Source of the DNA: Aromatoleum toluclasticum ATCC 700605
GTDB lineage: Bacteria; Pseudomonadota; Gammaproteobacteria; Burkholderiales; Rhodocyclaceae
Direction of reading: 5' to 3'
Assembly: GCF_000378245.1 (NCBI RefSeq)
Contig: NZ_KB899494.1
Coordinates: forward strand, 340,045 to 404,044
Length of the DNA stretch: 64,000 nt
Within the stretch, counting starts at the first letter, position 1. Every line of letters starts with the position of its first letter. Below, in pieces: positions 8,489-17,410 of the stretch. Made by a program: the position numbers and the translations under genes. The notes beneath the pieces were generated by a model. It had not been told where the DNA came from. It saw only the letters and a list, made by a program, of their open reading frames with translations, and did no database searches.

Positions 8489-11438
8489 GCGGCGCTTCCT
8501 GCTGCTGCGCGGCGAGCCAGTCGTCGAGTGCCGCGCAGGCTTGCCGGCAGTCCGTGCGCAAGGCCTCGATCATCGGCGGGAGCACTTCCCTGTTCGTCGC
8601 CGGGGCCGTCGCGGCGCTCTCCAGGCGGTGCGATGCCGCCATCACGCGCAGGAAACCCAGGTTGCCGGCTGCGCTGCGCAGGCGGTGGGCGCGCTTGCCG
8701 AGCGCCTGCCGGTCGTCGGTCGCGAGATGGCCGTCGAGCTCGTTCAGGGCGGCGTCGGCGTCCGCGCGGAACAGCGCCAGCAGGCGCGCGAGTGTGGCGG
8801 CGCCGAGGCTGTCGAGCTCGCCGGCGAGGTAGTCGAGGTCGAGCAACCCTTCGTCCGTTCCCTTGCCCGCGCCCGGTTCGGCCTGGCGGGGCGTTTCGTC
8901 GGCGCATCCGGCCGTGGCTGCGGCGAGGGCGCGGGCGAGTTGCGCACGGTCGAAGGGCTTGCTGAGGAAGCCGGCCATGCCGGCGCCGACGTAGCGTTCG
9001 ACGGCGTCGGCGGACACGTGCGCCGACATCGCGATGACCGGCACCGCGGCCCAGCGTCCGCCGTCGAGCGCGCGGATGTCGCGTGCCACTTCGACCCCGG
9101 ACGCCCCCGGCAGGCTGATGTCCATCAGAACGGCGTCGATCGGCTGGCGGCGCTGGCCGAGGAGCGCGATGGCCTCCTCGCCGTCGCCGGTGACGAGCGG
9201 GCGGTGGCCGAGCGATTCGAGATAGCGCACGCAGACGATGCGGTTGATCTCGTCGTCCTCGACCAGCAGGACGTCGAGCGGGCGTTGCGCGGCGTCGGGG
9301 CGCGTGTCGGCGGCCTGCTGCGGCAGGGCGTCGGCCAGCTCGAAGGCGATGTCGAAACCGACCTGGGTTCCCTGCCCAGGGACGCTTTCCAGCCCGATAC
9401 GGCCACCCGTCAGCTCGACCAGCCGCTGGCAGATCGCGAGCCCGAGTCCGGTGCCGCCGGGGCGGTGGTGCCCGGCGTCCTCGACCTGCACGAAGGGCTT
9501 GAACACTTCCGCGCACTGCTCGGGCGGAATGCCGATGCCGGTGTCGGTGACGGTGAAATGCAGCTGCGTTTTTCCGGCCGCTCCGGCCGGTGCGCTGCGC
9601 ACGGAAACGGTTACCGAGCCTTCATCGGTGAACTTGATCGCGTTGCCGATGACGTTGAGCAGGATCTGGTTGAGCTTGCGCCGGTCGCCGACGAGGATGT
9701 CCGGCACCTCGGGGGCGATGTCGCGCACCAGCGCGATGCCTTTCGCGCGCGCCGCGACGCCCTGCAGCGCGAGCATGTTGTCGATGGTGTCGCGCAGCGC
9801 GAACGGCAGGTGCTCGAAGTCGAGCTTGCCGGCCTCCAGGCGCGAGAAGCTCAGCATGTCCTCGAGGATCTCCAGCAGGGTCGCGTTGGCGTAGCCGATC
9901 ATGCGCACGTATTCCTGCTGGCGCGCGTCCAGGCCGGTGTCGCGTAGCAGTTGCACGCTGCCGCTGACGCCGGAGAGCGGCGTGCGCAGCTCGTGGCTGA
10001 GGGTGGCCAGGAACACGGCCTTGGCGCGGTTGGCTTCCTCGGCTTCGCGCCGCGCGACCGCATGCTCGGCGACTTCGTGTTCGAGCAGGGTGTTGCTCTG
10101 TTGCAGTTCGGCGGTGCGCGTGGCGACCTGCTCCTCCAGTTCCTGCTGGTGGCGCAGCAGTTCGCCTTCCAGGCGCTGGCGCTCGCGCGCGTTGTCGCGG
10201 AACTGCTCCAGCGCGCGGGCGAGCGGGGTGAGCGGGTCGTTGTCGCGTGTGGTGATGCGGACGTCGAAATCGCCCCGTGCCAGCGCGCGCACGGCACTTT
10301 CCATGCCCTGCAGCCGGCCGAGCACGTGATAGCGGAACAGCACCCACAGGGTCGCCATGAGGGCGACGAAGAGCAGCGCGCCGACCGCGAGGAAGCCGAT
10401 GATGCCGCGCTCGACGGCGCGCTTCGAGTGGTCGCCGGCGACGTCGATCGCCTTGTGGGCAGCGGCGACCATGGCGCCTGCCTGGTCGGTGAGCCGTGCT
10501 GCCTGCACGCCGCCATCGTCGCGCAGTTGCATGAAGTTGTGCACCAGTTCCAGGCGCTGCCGCCGGGTGGCGAACAGGCCGTCGGGCGTCGTCGCGGTCG
10601 CGAGCACCGTGTAGTGCGCGACGCCGCTCGCCTTGCGGCCGGGGTCGATGATGTCGTCCAGGCGGCGATGCAGGATTTCCAGGTTGTCGTCGAAACCGGA
10701 CTGCAGCGTCGCGAGAGCGTCCGGGGCGTCCTCGCGTTCGAGGCGTTCGAGCAGCGTCTTGAGGTTGAAGCATGCCAGCTGGAACTCGCCCATGCGCTCC
10801 ATGCGGTCGAAGTTGACCTCGACGAGGCGGTCGAGCGACTCGAAGACGCGTTCCTTGGGCGGGTTGCGCTCGATCAGCGGATAGAGGCTGGAAATCGTCG
10901 CCGTCGTCGCGGTCGAGGCGTTGGCTGCGAGCGATTCCGACAGCATCACCAGCGCGAGCACGGCCTGTTGCTGGCCGGCGAGCAGCTCGCGTTCGCGCCG
11001 GTCGAGCGCGAGGCGCCGCCGCACGTCGTCGGCCTGCCTGCCGAGGTTGGTCGCGATCGCATCGAGGGTCGACGCGACCGCAGTGCCGAGTGCGGGCTCG
11101 AAGCGACGTTGCTCAAGTCGCTGCAGCAAGCCGTGCATCTCGGCGAGTTGCTCGCCCGCGGCCTGCTGCAGGCGATCGACCTCCGCGGGCGACTCCGCTC
11201 GACCCAGCCGTTCGACCACGACGCCGACCCGCAAGTTGAGGCGTGCCACGGCCTGCACTGCGTCCATCGCGGGCACCGCGTCGTCGATGATCGCGCGCTG
11301 CGTCGCGACCACCTGTTGGAAGCTGAACCACGCGATCGTGGCAACCGTGAATGTCAGCAGAGCAGCCGCGCCCAGGACGAGGACGAGCTTGCCGATCAGG
11401 CCGAGGCGCGCATCGAGGCGTGCGATCCAGGCTTTCAT
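8475..11438 (-). CDS. torS: TorS-like hybrid sensor histidine kinase
   Basis: 987 residues. It has an N-terminal membrane helix, a large periplasmic helical sensor, a second helix (FLAVGALLFVALMATLWVLF), HAMP and a coiled coil. The kinase core follows (H482 in LSHELRTPLSG, DTGIGIP, GGTGLGLAI), then a receiver domain (LLVEDDEINR, LMDISLPG) and a C-terminal HPt domain (H918 in AHRLRSAAGNLG). This His-Asp-His phosphorelay layout matches TorS, which senses TMAO through TorT and signals to TorR. Length is slightly above E. coli TorS. It is divergent from torT across a gap that holds a perfect REP palindrome. Confidence 0.88.
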   Translation of the reverse strand: MKAWIARLDARLGLIGKLVLVLGAAALLTFTVATIAWFSFQQVVATQRAIIDDAVPAMDAVQAVARLNLRVGVVVERLGRAESPAEVDRLQQAAGEQLAEMHGLLQRLEQRRFEPALGTAVASTLDAIATNLGRQADDVRRRLALDRRERELLAGQQQAVLALVMLSESLAANASTATTATISSLYPLIERNPPKERVFESLDRLVEVNFDRMERMGEFQLACFNLKTLLERLEREDAPDALATLQSGFDDNLEILHRRLDDIIDPGRKASGVAHYTVLATATTPDGLFATRRQRLELVHNFMQLRDDGGVQAARLTDQAGAMVAAAHKAIDVAGDHSKRAVERGIIGFLAVGALLFVALMATLWVLFRYHVLGRLQGMESAVRALARGDFDVRITTRDNDPLTPLARALEQFRDNARERQRLEGELLRHQQELEEQVATRTAELQQSNTLLEHEVAEHAVARREAEEANRAKAVFLATLSHELRTPLSGVSGSVQLLRDTGLDARQQEYVRMIGYANATLLEILEDMLSFSRLEAGKLDFEHLPFALRDTIDNMLALQGVAARAKGIALVRDIAPEVPDILVGDRRKLNQILLNVIGNAIKFTDEGSVTVSVRSAPAGAAGKTQLHFTVTDTGIGIPPEQCAEVFKPFVQVEDAGHHRPGGTGLGLAICQRLVELTGGRIGLESVPGQGTQVGFDIAFELADALPQQAADTRPDAAQRPLDVLLVEDDEINRIVCVRYLESLGHRPLVTGDGEEAIALLGQRRQPIDAVLMDISLPGASGVEVARDIRALDGGRWAAVPVIAMSAHVSADAVERYVGAGMAGFLSKPFDRAQLARALAAATAGCADETPRQAEPGAGKGTDEGLLDLDYLAGELDSLGAATLARLLALFRADADAALNELDGHLATDDRQALGKRAHRLRSAAGNLGFLRVMAASHRLESAATAPATNREVLPPMIEALRTDCRQACAALDDWLAAQQQEAPPRPG

Positions 11439-11505
11439 CTAACGTGTGCGTCCGGTCGGGGCGGGGCTGGCGGCATGTCGGAATGGCGCGTGGGAGGAAT
11501 TTCCC

Positions 11506-11579
11506 GTGGGAGCGGCTTCAGCCGCGAATGGGCCGCGACGCGTGCGATGTCGCCGATTCGCGGCTGAAGCCGCTCCCAC
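11506..11579. repeat. REP-type palindrome with perfect 24-bp arms
   Basis: The arms at 11506-11529 and 11556-11579 are exact reverse complements over 24 bases, separated by 26 bases. The core GGGAGCGGCTTCAGCCGC is the widely known REP family of Pseudomonas and related genomes. It lies in the 309-bp torS-torT divergent gap. No RAYT transposase gene is in the window. It could affect supercoiling or mRNA stability of either neighbour. Confidence 0.8.
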
Positions 11580-11747
11580 ACGAACCTCTGCCTCGTGGTT
11601 CGTGCGAGGGCTCTGGACTTTGTCCCCGCATGGCGATTGGAATACCATTTTGCGCGCAAGGCGCGAACTCAGGCAACGCGGGTGTTTGCGCCTTGCCGCG
11701 GCGGCAGTCGTGCCGCCGGCGCACCTCACTTCCTCCGGGACACCTGC

Positions 11748-12824
11748 ATGCGGCATTTTCCTGTCGTCTTCGCGAGCGCGCTGCTGGGACTGGCCGGCGC
11801 TGCCGCTGCGGGCGCGGCGTCGCGCGAGATCACGCGCTGGGAGGCGCCCTACGACTATTCTCAACCGGGCGTGGCGGTGCCCTACGTGCCGGCCAAGACG
11901 GCCACGCGGCGCTGGACGCTGTGCGCGGCCTTCCCGCACATCAAGGACGCCTACTGGCTGGGGGTGAACTACGGCATGGTCGACGAGGCGCGGCGGCTGG
12001 GGGTGGCCTTGCGCCTGGTCGAGGCCGGCGGCTATCCGAACCTGCAGATCCAGCGCGAGCAGCTGATGGCCTGTGGCAGCGACCCGGAAGTCGATGCGGT
12101 GATCCTCGGCACGGTGTCCTACGACGGCCTCGCCGACGTGATAGCCGAGGTCGGGCGGCGGATCCCGGTGCTCGCGACGGTCAACGACGTCGCGGCCGAG
12201 GGCATCGCGGCCAAGGTCGGCGTGTCGTGGTACGAGATGGGGCGGCTCGCCGGTGAGTATCTCGTGCGACGCCATCCGGGAGGCGGCGGCGAGATCCCGG
12301 TCGCGTGGTTTCCCGGGCCGCAGGGCGCGGGCTGGGTGCCCTTCGTGGATCGCGGTTTCCGCGAGGCGATCGCGGGCAGCCGTATCACGGTTCGCACGAC
12401 GGCATGGGGCGACACCGCCAAGTCGATCCAGCGCAACCTCGTGCAGGGTACGCTCGACCAGCATCCGGAAGTGCGCTACGTCGTCGGCAACGCGCTGATG
12501 GCCGAGGCGGCGATCAGCGTGCTGCGCGAGCGCGGGCTGCAGGAGCGCATCGGCATCGTCGCGACCTACTTCACGCCGGCGGTGTATCGCGGCATCCTGC
12601 GCGGGCGCATCCTCGCCGCGCCGTCGGACGCGCCGGTGCTGCAGGGGCGGCTGTCGGTAGGCCAGGCGGTCGATCTCCTCGAAGGACGGACGGTTGCGCG
12701 GCATGTCGGCCCGCGCGTGCAGGTCGTCGACCGCGCCGCGCTGAAGCGCATCGAACTCGACGATTCGCTGGCGCCGAGCTCTTTCTTGCCGCAGTTCCGC
12801 TACCCGGCCACAAAGACGCAGTAA
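11748..12824 (+). CDS. torT: TorT-like periplasmic TMAO-sensing protein
   Basis: 358 residues. The start at 11748 was chosen because it opens a signal peptide (MRHFPVVFASALLGLAGAA) ending near AGAAS; the frame continues upstream but looks non-coding. The mature protein is a type I periplasmic-binding-protein fold (KDAYWLGVNYGMVDEARRLG, PNLQIQREQLMACGSDPEVD, AVILGTVSYDGL), as in TorT. TorT binds TMAO in the periplasm and presents it to the TorS sensor domain. It is divergent from torS and convergent with the torA-like gene, with a bidirectional terminator between. Confidence 0.85.
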   Translation: MRHFPVVFASALLGLAGAAAAGAASREITRWEAPYDYSQPGVAVPYVPAKTATRRWTLCAAFPHIKDAYWLGVNYGMVDEARRLGVALRLVEAGGYPNLQIQREQLMACGSDPEVDAVILGTVSYDGLADVIAEVGRRIPVLATVNDVAAEGIAAKVGVSWYEMGRLAGEYLVRRHPGGGGEIPVAWFPGPQGAGWVPFVDRGFREAIAGSRITVRTTAWGDTAKSIQRNLVQGTLDQHPEVRYVVGNALMAEAAISVLRERGLQERIGIVATYFTPAVYRGILRGRILAAPSDAPVLQGRLSVGQAVDLLEGRTVARHVGPRVQVVDRAALKRIELDDSLAPSSFLPQFRYPATKTQ

Positions 12825-12858
12825 GCCCGGCTGGAGGTAAAACCTCCCGGCCGGGCTT
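12823..12858. terminator. Bidirectional terminator between torT and torA-like gene
   Basis: A stem of about 15 bp (arms AGCCCGGCTGGAGGT and ACCTCCCGGCCGGGCT, one bulge) spans the end of torT. It sits between two converging genes and ends in CTT, so it can serve both. Confidence 0.65.
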
Positions 12859-12892
12859 CGCGGGCGAGACGCCCCCGTCGGGGTGTCGCCGC

Positions 12893-15553
12893 TCACATTG
12901 CCGCGGCGTCCTTCGCGTTTTTCTCGAGGAAGTCGAGCACGATCTTCTTCTGCGCGTCGTCGAGGCCGGCGCGCGGGAACATGCTCTGCGTGATGCCGTG
13001 CCACTGCTTCTTGGTGTAGTCGCCCGGTTCGCGCGGCACATGGCACAGCGTGCAGCGTTCGTAGAAGAGCTTCTCGCCCGGCGTCATGCTCGCCATCGTC
13101 GCGCCCTTGAGTGCGGCGGCGCGTTCGTAGAGCTTTAGGCTCGCGACGTCGAGCGCGAGCTTGCCGGCCTTCTCGAACGGTGGCGGCTCGTAGGCGCGGT
13201 TTTCGGACTCGGCGTCGGTGCACTTCTTCAGGCTCGCGATGCAGGTGTTCGCGCTGGTCGCCTGGCTCAGGCCGCTGGAGGCGACGCTGGTCGTGATCAT
13301 GTTGATCGCGCCGCTGTTGCAGCGTCCGCGCGAGTCGAGCTGGATCCAGTTGCCTTCCTCGAGGCTCACGACGCCCTTCATGATCTGGTCGGTGACCACC
13401 GCCCCTGCGATGAGCGCCCCGCGCTCGTTGTGAAGCTCGACGAGGTCGCCGCTCTTGATGCCGTTCGCGCGAGCGTCCTCGACGCTGATGCGCACATGCT
13501 GGCGGCCCTTGACGTTCTCATATTTGCGCACGTCGGCCTGCGCCATCTGCGAATGCACGCGGTTGAAGGGGTGGGGGCTGACGACATGCACCTGGCCGGG
13601 CTTCGCGTTGCCGAGGTATTCCTGCGGCTCGAGGAATTTCGGGATCGGCGGGCAGTCGGGCACCTTGAAGCTGTCGATCTCCGAGCAGAACAGCTCGATC
13701 TTGCCGGACTTGGTGTGCAGCGGGCTCTTCACCGGGTCGGTGTAGAAGTCGCCGTGGCGCACCCAACCGCGCATCTTCTCGGGCACGTCGATCTTGACGA
13801 TGCCCTTCTCCCAGAACTCGTCGAAGGGCACGGTCGGGTTCGTGCGGTCGTAGGACTCGCGCAGGATCTGCGGCACGGTCTTGCCTTCGCTGAACTGGAA
13901 GCCGACGCCCATCAGGTCGCCCAGGCGGCGGAAGATCTCGAAGTCGTCGAGGCTCTCGCCATAAGGCTGGATCACCTGGCGCATCGCGTAGATCTTGTCG
14001 TTGCTGTAGGTGCCGCCGCTGCTCATGTCGTCGCGCTCCAGCGCGGAGGTCGCCGGCAGCACGATGTCGGCGAAGCGCGACGACGCGCACCACCACGGAT
14101 CCTGGCAGATCACCGTGCGCACCTTGCCGTTCATCGCGCGCAGCAACTCGTTGGTGTTCTGCTGGTGCGACATGAAGTTGTTGCCCGCGTTGTAGATCAG
14201 ATGCACGTCGGGATAGGTGTGCGTCGCGCCGTCGCGGGTGTATTGCTTGCCGGGACTCATCAGCATCTCGCTGATGCGCGAGGCGGGACAGCGTGCCTTG
14301 ATCGGATTGCGACCCTGCGACAGGCCGACCGGCATAGCGTGCGTGGATTGCGGCATGCCGCCGCCGCCGTAGTGCCAGCTGAAGCCCACGCCCTGGCCGG
14401 GCTTGCCGATCTTGCCCAGCATGGCGGCGAAGTTGATGATCGCCCAGTGCGTCATCTCGCCGTGGTGCGCGCGCTGCAGCGCCCAGGCGCCGGCGAACTG
14501 CGTGCGCTTCGACGCGAAGAGTTCGGCCAGTTCGACGATCTTCTGCGCCGGGATGCCCGTGATCTTCGCGGCCCATTCCGGGGTCTTGGGCGGCGTGCCG
14601 TCGGCGTCCTTGCCGAGCAGGTAGGGCAGGAACTTGTCGAAACCGACCGTGTATTTGTCGAGGTAGGCCTTGTCGTGCCTGCCCGTCGTGTAGACGTGGT
14701 AGGCCATCGCGAGAAAGAGCGCCGTGTCCGTGTTCGGCACGATCTTCACCCACTCCGAGCCGAGCGCCTCATCGGTGGTGGTGTACTGCGGGTTGATCGA
14801 GATGAACTTGACGCCGCGCTCCTTGATGAGCTGCCAGCGCGGGAACATCTGGTGGTCGGCCACCGTGTATTCGATGCGGTTGTTCTTCCACGGGTCGCAG
14901 CCCACCCACACCATCACCTCGGTGTGCTCGGCCATCACTTCCCAGGCGGTCTGCGGCGAATACACTTCCATGTCGCCGATGATGTGCGGCAGGCTGACCT
15001 GCGAGGCGCCGCCGGAATAGTCGCCGGTGGTTACCGAATGCCCGCCGATGAGGCCGAAGAGCCGCCCTTGCAGCACCTGCGGACGCAGCAGACCGGCGTG
15101 CGACCAGCCGCCGTAGGAGCTGCTGAAGAGCGATTCGTTGCCGTGCTGCTCGGCGGTCGTGAGGATCGCGTTGGCGGTGATCGCGAGGATCTCGTCCCAG
15201 GTCACGCGCACGAAGGGCTCCTTGCCGCGCAGCTGCGGCTTGGTGTCGCCGGTCGGATTCGCGAGGTAGGACTTGCGCACCATCGGGTACTGCACGCGCG
15301 TCTTGTGATACACGCGGCTGATCAGGCCTTCGGTGAGCATCTTGGTCGGCATCGCGTCGATGTCCGACAGCGGTTGCACGCCGACCAGTACGCCGTTCTT
15401 CACGACCGCCTTGAACGGACCCCAGTGGCTTGCGCTCGGGATCACTACGGTGTCGGCGCCGAACACCTCGCTCGCGCCGAACCAGGCCAGACCATTGGCG
15501 GCGACCGCCGAAGCGACGGAAGCCTTCAGAAATTCCCTTCTCGACATGCTCAT
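12893..15553 (-). CDS. torA: TorA-like periplasmic molybdoenzyme (TMAO/S-oxide reductase) with fused C-terminal c-type haem domain
   Basis: 886 residues. An N-terminal Tat signal (SRREFLK at 4-10) precedes a type III DMSO-reductase-family catalytic domain without an N-terminal Fe-S cysteine cluster. S180 in TTGDYSGGAS is the expected molybdenum ligand. The family reduces TMAO or related N-/S-oxides in the periplasm using bis-MGD. The last ~60 residues carry a single haem-attachment motif (C834-TLC-H838, then KKQWHGI and AGLDDAQKK) resembling the monohaem C-terminal domain of TorC, so the electron-input module appears fused to the enzyme. No torC or torD is adjacent. Upstream decamers resemble tor boxes. 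The exact substrate is not provable from sequence. Confidence 0.88.
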   Translation of the reverse strand: MSMSRREFLKASVASAVAANGLAWFGASEVFGADTVVIPSASHWGPFKAVVKNGVLVGVQPLSDIDAMPTKMLTEGLISRVYHKTRVQYPMVRKSYLANPTGDTKPQLRGKEPFVRVTWDEILAITANAILTTAEQHGNESLFSSSYGGWSHAGLLRPQVLQGRLFGLIGGHSVTTGDYSGGASQVSLPHIIGDMEVYSPQTAWEVMAEHTEVMVWVGCDPWKNNRIEYTVADHQMFPRWQLIKERGVKFISINPQYTTTDEALGSEWVKIVPNTDTALFLAMAYHVYTTGRHDKAYLDKYTVGFDKFLPYLLGKDADGTPPKTPEWAAKITGIPAQKIVELAELFASKRTQFAGAWALQRAHHGEMTHWAIINFAAMLGKIGKPGQGVGFSWHYGGGGMPQSTHAMPVGLSQGRNPIKARCPASRISEMLMSPGKQYTRDGATHTYPDVHLIYNAGNNFMSHQQNTNELLRAMNGKVRTVICQDPWWCASSRFADIVLPATSALERDDMSSGGTYSNDKIYAMRQVIQPYGESLDDFEIFRRLGDLMGVGFQFSEGKTVPQILRESYDRTNPTVPFDEFWEKGIVKIDVPEKMRGWVRHGDFYTDPVKSPLHTKSGKIELFCSEIDSFKVPDCPPIPKFLEPQEYLGNAKPGQVHVVSPHPFNRVHSQMAQADVRKYENVKGRQHVRISVEDARANGIKSGDLVELHNERGALIAGAVVTDQIMKGVVSLEEGNWIQLDSRGRCNSGAINMITTSVASSGLSQATSANTCIASLKKCTDAESENRAYEPPPFEKAGKLALDVASLKLYERAAALKGATMASMTPGEKLFYERCTLCHVPREPGDYTKKQWHGITQSMFPRAGLDDAQKKIVLDFLEKNAKDAAAM

Positions 15554-15615
15554 GATTGCATCTCCATCAGTGCCGGTTGCTCGATTGCTTTCCCGATCAC
15601 CATGCTAGGGAGCGC

Positions 15616-15677
15616 CGATGAACAGCAGTCGCCGATTTGTAGGTCCCCGGTGGAGATTCGTTAACCCGTGTTAACAG
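15616..15677 (-). promoter_or_regulatory. tor-box-like decamers upstream of torA-like gene
   Basis: Read on the minus strand, CTGTTAACAC (15677-15668) and GGGTTAACGA (15667-15658) form adjacent 10-bp direct repeats. A third decamer CTGTTCATCG (15625-15616) lies about four helical turns further on, and it matches the E. coli tor box CTGTTCATAT in eight of ten positions. Another TTAAC occurs at 15690-15694. Tandem decamers with helical phasing are typical of OmpR-family sites. This array is the main feature of the 338-bp gap 15554-15891. Confidence 0.45.
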
Positions 15678-15891
15678 GGCGCCCGCGCATTAACGTGCGC
15701 GCGCCCGCGGACGCAGCGAAAGCCCCGATCACACAAGGAAACCCTTGCTTTTGTCGGGTTTACAAAACGCTGCCTGCATTCACATTGTTCGGTGCCGCCG
15801 TTCATGTCGCCTCCCCATCATGCAATCCGAACGAGTCCGGAAGATTCGGTACGACTCGCAAGGACTTGCAACCACGATGAGGGAGTCAATC

Positions 15892-16641
15892 ATGAAAACG
15901 CGTTATTCCAGAATGCTGCTGGCCGGGGCCGCACTCGTGCTGACACAGGCCGCAGTGGCCGAGGAAAAGCCGGTTGTGCTCGGCGGCACGATAGGCGGGT
16001 CGGTGAAGTTCGCCACCGACTACGTCTTCCGCGGCGAGTCGGAGACGGTCAGCGGCGAGATTCCCGCCGTGCAGGCCTCGCTGACCTGGACGCACTCGAG
16101 CGGCGTCTATCTCGGCTATTTCGGTTCGACCAACAAGTTCGAGGGCTCGCCGGACATCTACGCGGTCGTCGGCCCCTATCTCGGCAAGTACGGCAGCATC
16201 GGGGATACCGGCTTCAACTACAACGTGATGGCCTTCTCGTACCAGTATCCGGGCGCCAACCGCTACAACTACAGCGAGCTGTACATGTACCTCGACCGTA
16301 ACTTCGGGCCGGTCAACCTGAAGCTTGAAGTCACGCCGACGCTCGACGACTGGTTCGGCGTCGATGGCTGGAAGGGTGTGAACTACGCGATCCATCCGAA
16401 GCTCACGCTCGGTGACGGCTGGGGCATCGACGGCTCCTTCGGTTACCAGGAACTGACGGGCCATGGTGCCGAAGGCTGGAAGCACTGGAACGCGGGCGTC
16501 ACGAAATCGATGTGGGGGCTCAACTTCGACCTGCGTTACCACGACACCGACATCGACCGCAGCCACAAGGTGTATGGCAGCCATGACGGGCGCAAGATCT
16601 TCAAGGAACGGGTCGTGTTCGCCGTGTCGAAGAGTTTCTGA
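15892..16641 (+). CDS. TorF-family putative porin
   Basis: 249 residues. A signal peptide (MLLAGAALVLTQAAVAE) is followed by a beta-rich protein typical of the TIGR02001/TorF family: GGSVKFATDYVFRGESET near the N terminus, repeated aromatic strands, and a C-terminal phenylalanine (VSKSF). The start at 15892 was chosen; an in-frame ATG at 15877 is five codons upstream and also possible. It is divergent from the torA-like gene and shares its control region, supporting a role in outer-membrane entry of TMAO or a related solute. Function in the family is largely inferred. Confidence 0.8.
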   Translation: MKTRYSRMLLAGAALVLTQAAVAEEKPVVLGGTIGGSVKFATDYVFRGESETVSGEIPAVQASLTWTHSSGVYLGYFGSTNKFEGSPDIYAVVGPYLGKYGSIGDTGFNYNVMAFSYQYPGANRYNYSELYMYLDRNFGPVNLKLEVTPTLDDWFGVDGWKGVNYAIHPKLTLGDGWGIDGSFGYQELTGHGAEGWKHWNAGVTKSMWGLNFDLRYHDTDIDRSHKVYGSHDGRKIFKERVVFAVSKSF

Positions 16642-16645
16642 GCAG

Positions 16646-16679
16646 TTCGGCCGTGCACGACCGGTCGCGCACGGCCGAA
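16646..16679 (+). terminator. Hairpin after TorF-family gene
   Basis: Perfect 11-bp arms TTCGGCCGTGC (16646-16656) and GCACGGCCGAA (16669-16679) start four bases after the stop codon. A clear T-run is missing, but position and stability fit a terminator. Confidence 0.6.
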
Positions 16680-16754
16680 ACTATTGCTTGCAGCATGCGG
16701 TCATAGCAGGGTTATGCTTTCTGCCCTTTCCTGCGCATTGCTGCATACCTGCCG

Positions 16755-17159
16755 ATGACCGACCCGACGTACGAGGCGCAACGCGCCGTGGCCACCGAGC
16801 TGGTGGCCCTGACCCTGCTGGCGGACGGCGTGCTCGCCAGCCGCGAACTCGAGGCGCTCGACCGCCTCGGTATTTCCAGGCTCCTGGGTGTCGAACGCGA
16901 CACCCTGATCCAGGCCGTCATCGACCATTGCCGCCGCCTGCTGCAGCGGCCCGAGCGCGTCGACCCGGTGCGCATGGTGGACATCGAGCGCTTCGAGATG
17001 ATGCTCGACCGCATCACCGATCCCGTCCTGCAGGAGATGGTGTGCCGCGCGATGCTGGTGCTGTCGAAAGCCGACGGCGTCATCTGCCTGCCCGAGCAGA
17101 CCTTGTTGCGCGACGCCCTGACGCGCTGGGGAATCCCGCTCGAGAAACTGCGTGACTGA
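16755..17159 (+). CDS. TerB-like / tellurite-resistance-family small protein
   Basis: 134 residues, all-helical, no signal peptide. The pattern of paired helices with acidic turns (VALTLLADGVLASRELEALD and LVLSKADGVICLPEQTLLRD) is characteristic of TerB/DjlA-type domains, in which the internally repeated DGV acidic loops bind metal. Such stand-alone TerB domains are common in betaproteobacteria and have no agreed function. Neighbours do not help: a hairpin precedes it, and a repeat plus a c-di-GMP gene follow. Confidence 0.7.
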   Translation: MTDPTYEAQRAVATELVALTLLADGVLASRELEALDRLGISRLLGVERDTLIQAVIDHCRRLLQRPERVDPVRMVDIERFEMMLDRITDPVLQEMVCRAMLVLSKADGVICLPEQTLLRDALTRWGIPLEKLRD

Positions 17160-17261
17160 TTCATCCCGCACGAAGCGGATCGCGTCCGGGTGGCGCTGAC
17201 GGGCGCTGCCGGCGCGTACGAATGGTCGTATGATGGATCGCGGGCAACGGGCAAACACATA

Positions 17262-17321
17262 CCGTTCGGGCTGAGCCGTCGAAGCCCTGCCAGTGCCCTT
17301 CGACAGGCTCAGGGCGAACGG
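17262..17321. repeat. Imperfect inverted repeat, CTGAGCC-type REP
   Basis: Arms at about 17262-17287 and 17295-17321 share CCGTTCG...CTGAGCC...GTCGAAG and its reverse complement, with two or three mismatches and a short loop. This belongs to the dispersed palindrome class with core CTGAGCCTGTCGAAG seen in many proteobacterial genomes. It fills the 250-bp gap before the next gene, which otherwise shows nothing recognisable. Confidence 0.65.
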
Positions 17322-17410
17322 CTGTAATCGATGGTCGCCTGCTTGATGGCGGACGCGGGTCCGTGGGGCGTCGGGCGCGACGGGCCGGCCCGCAGGCGAT
17401 CGGGGGAAGC

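Noticed and set aside
8541..9947. 468-codon open frame opposite torS
   Set aside because: Shadow of the TorS kinase, receiver and HPt domains; no motifs and no ribosome site.
13430..15664. 744-codon open frame on the + strand opposite the torA-like gene
   Set aside because: It is antisense to a clear molybdoenzyme, its product is Arg/Ala/His/Val-rich with no domain, and long antisense frames are expected at this GC content.
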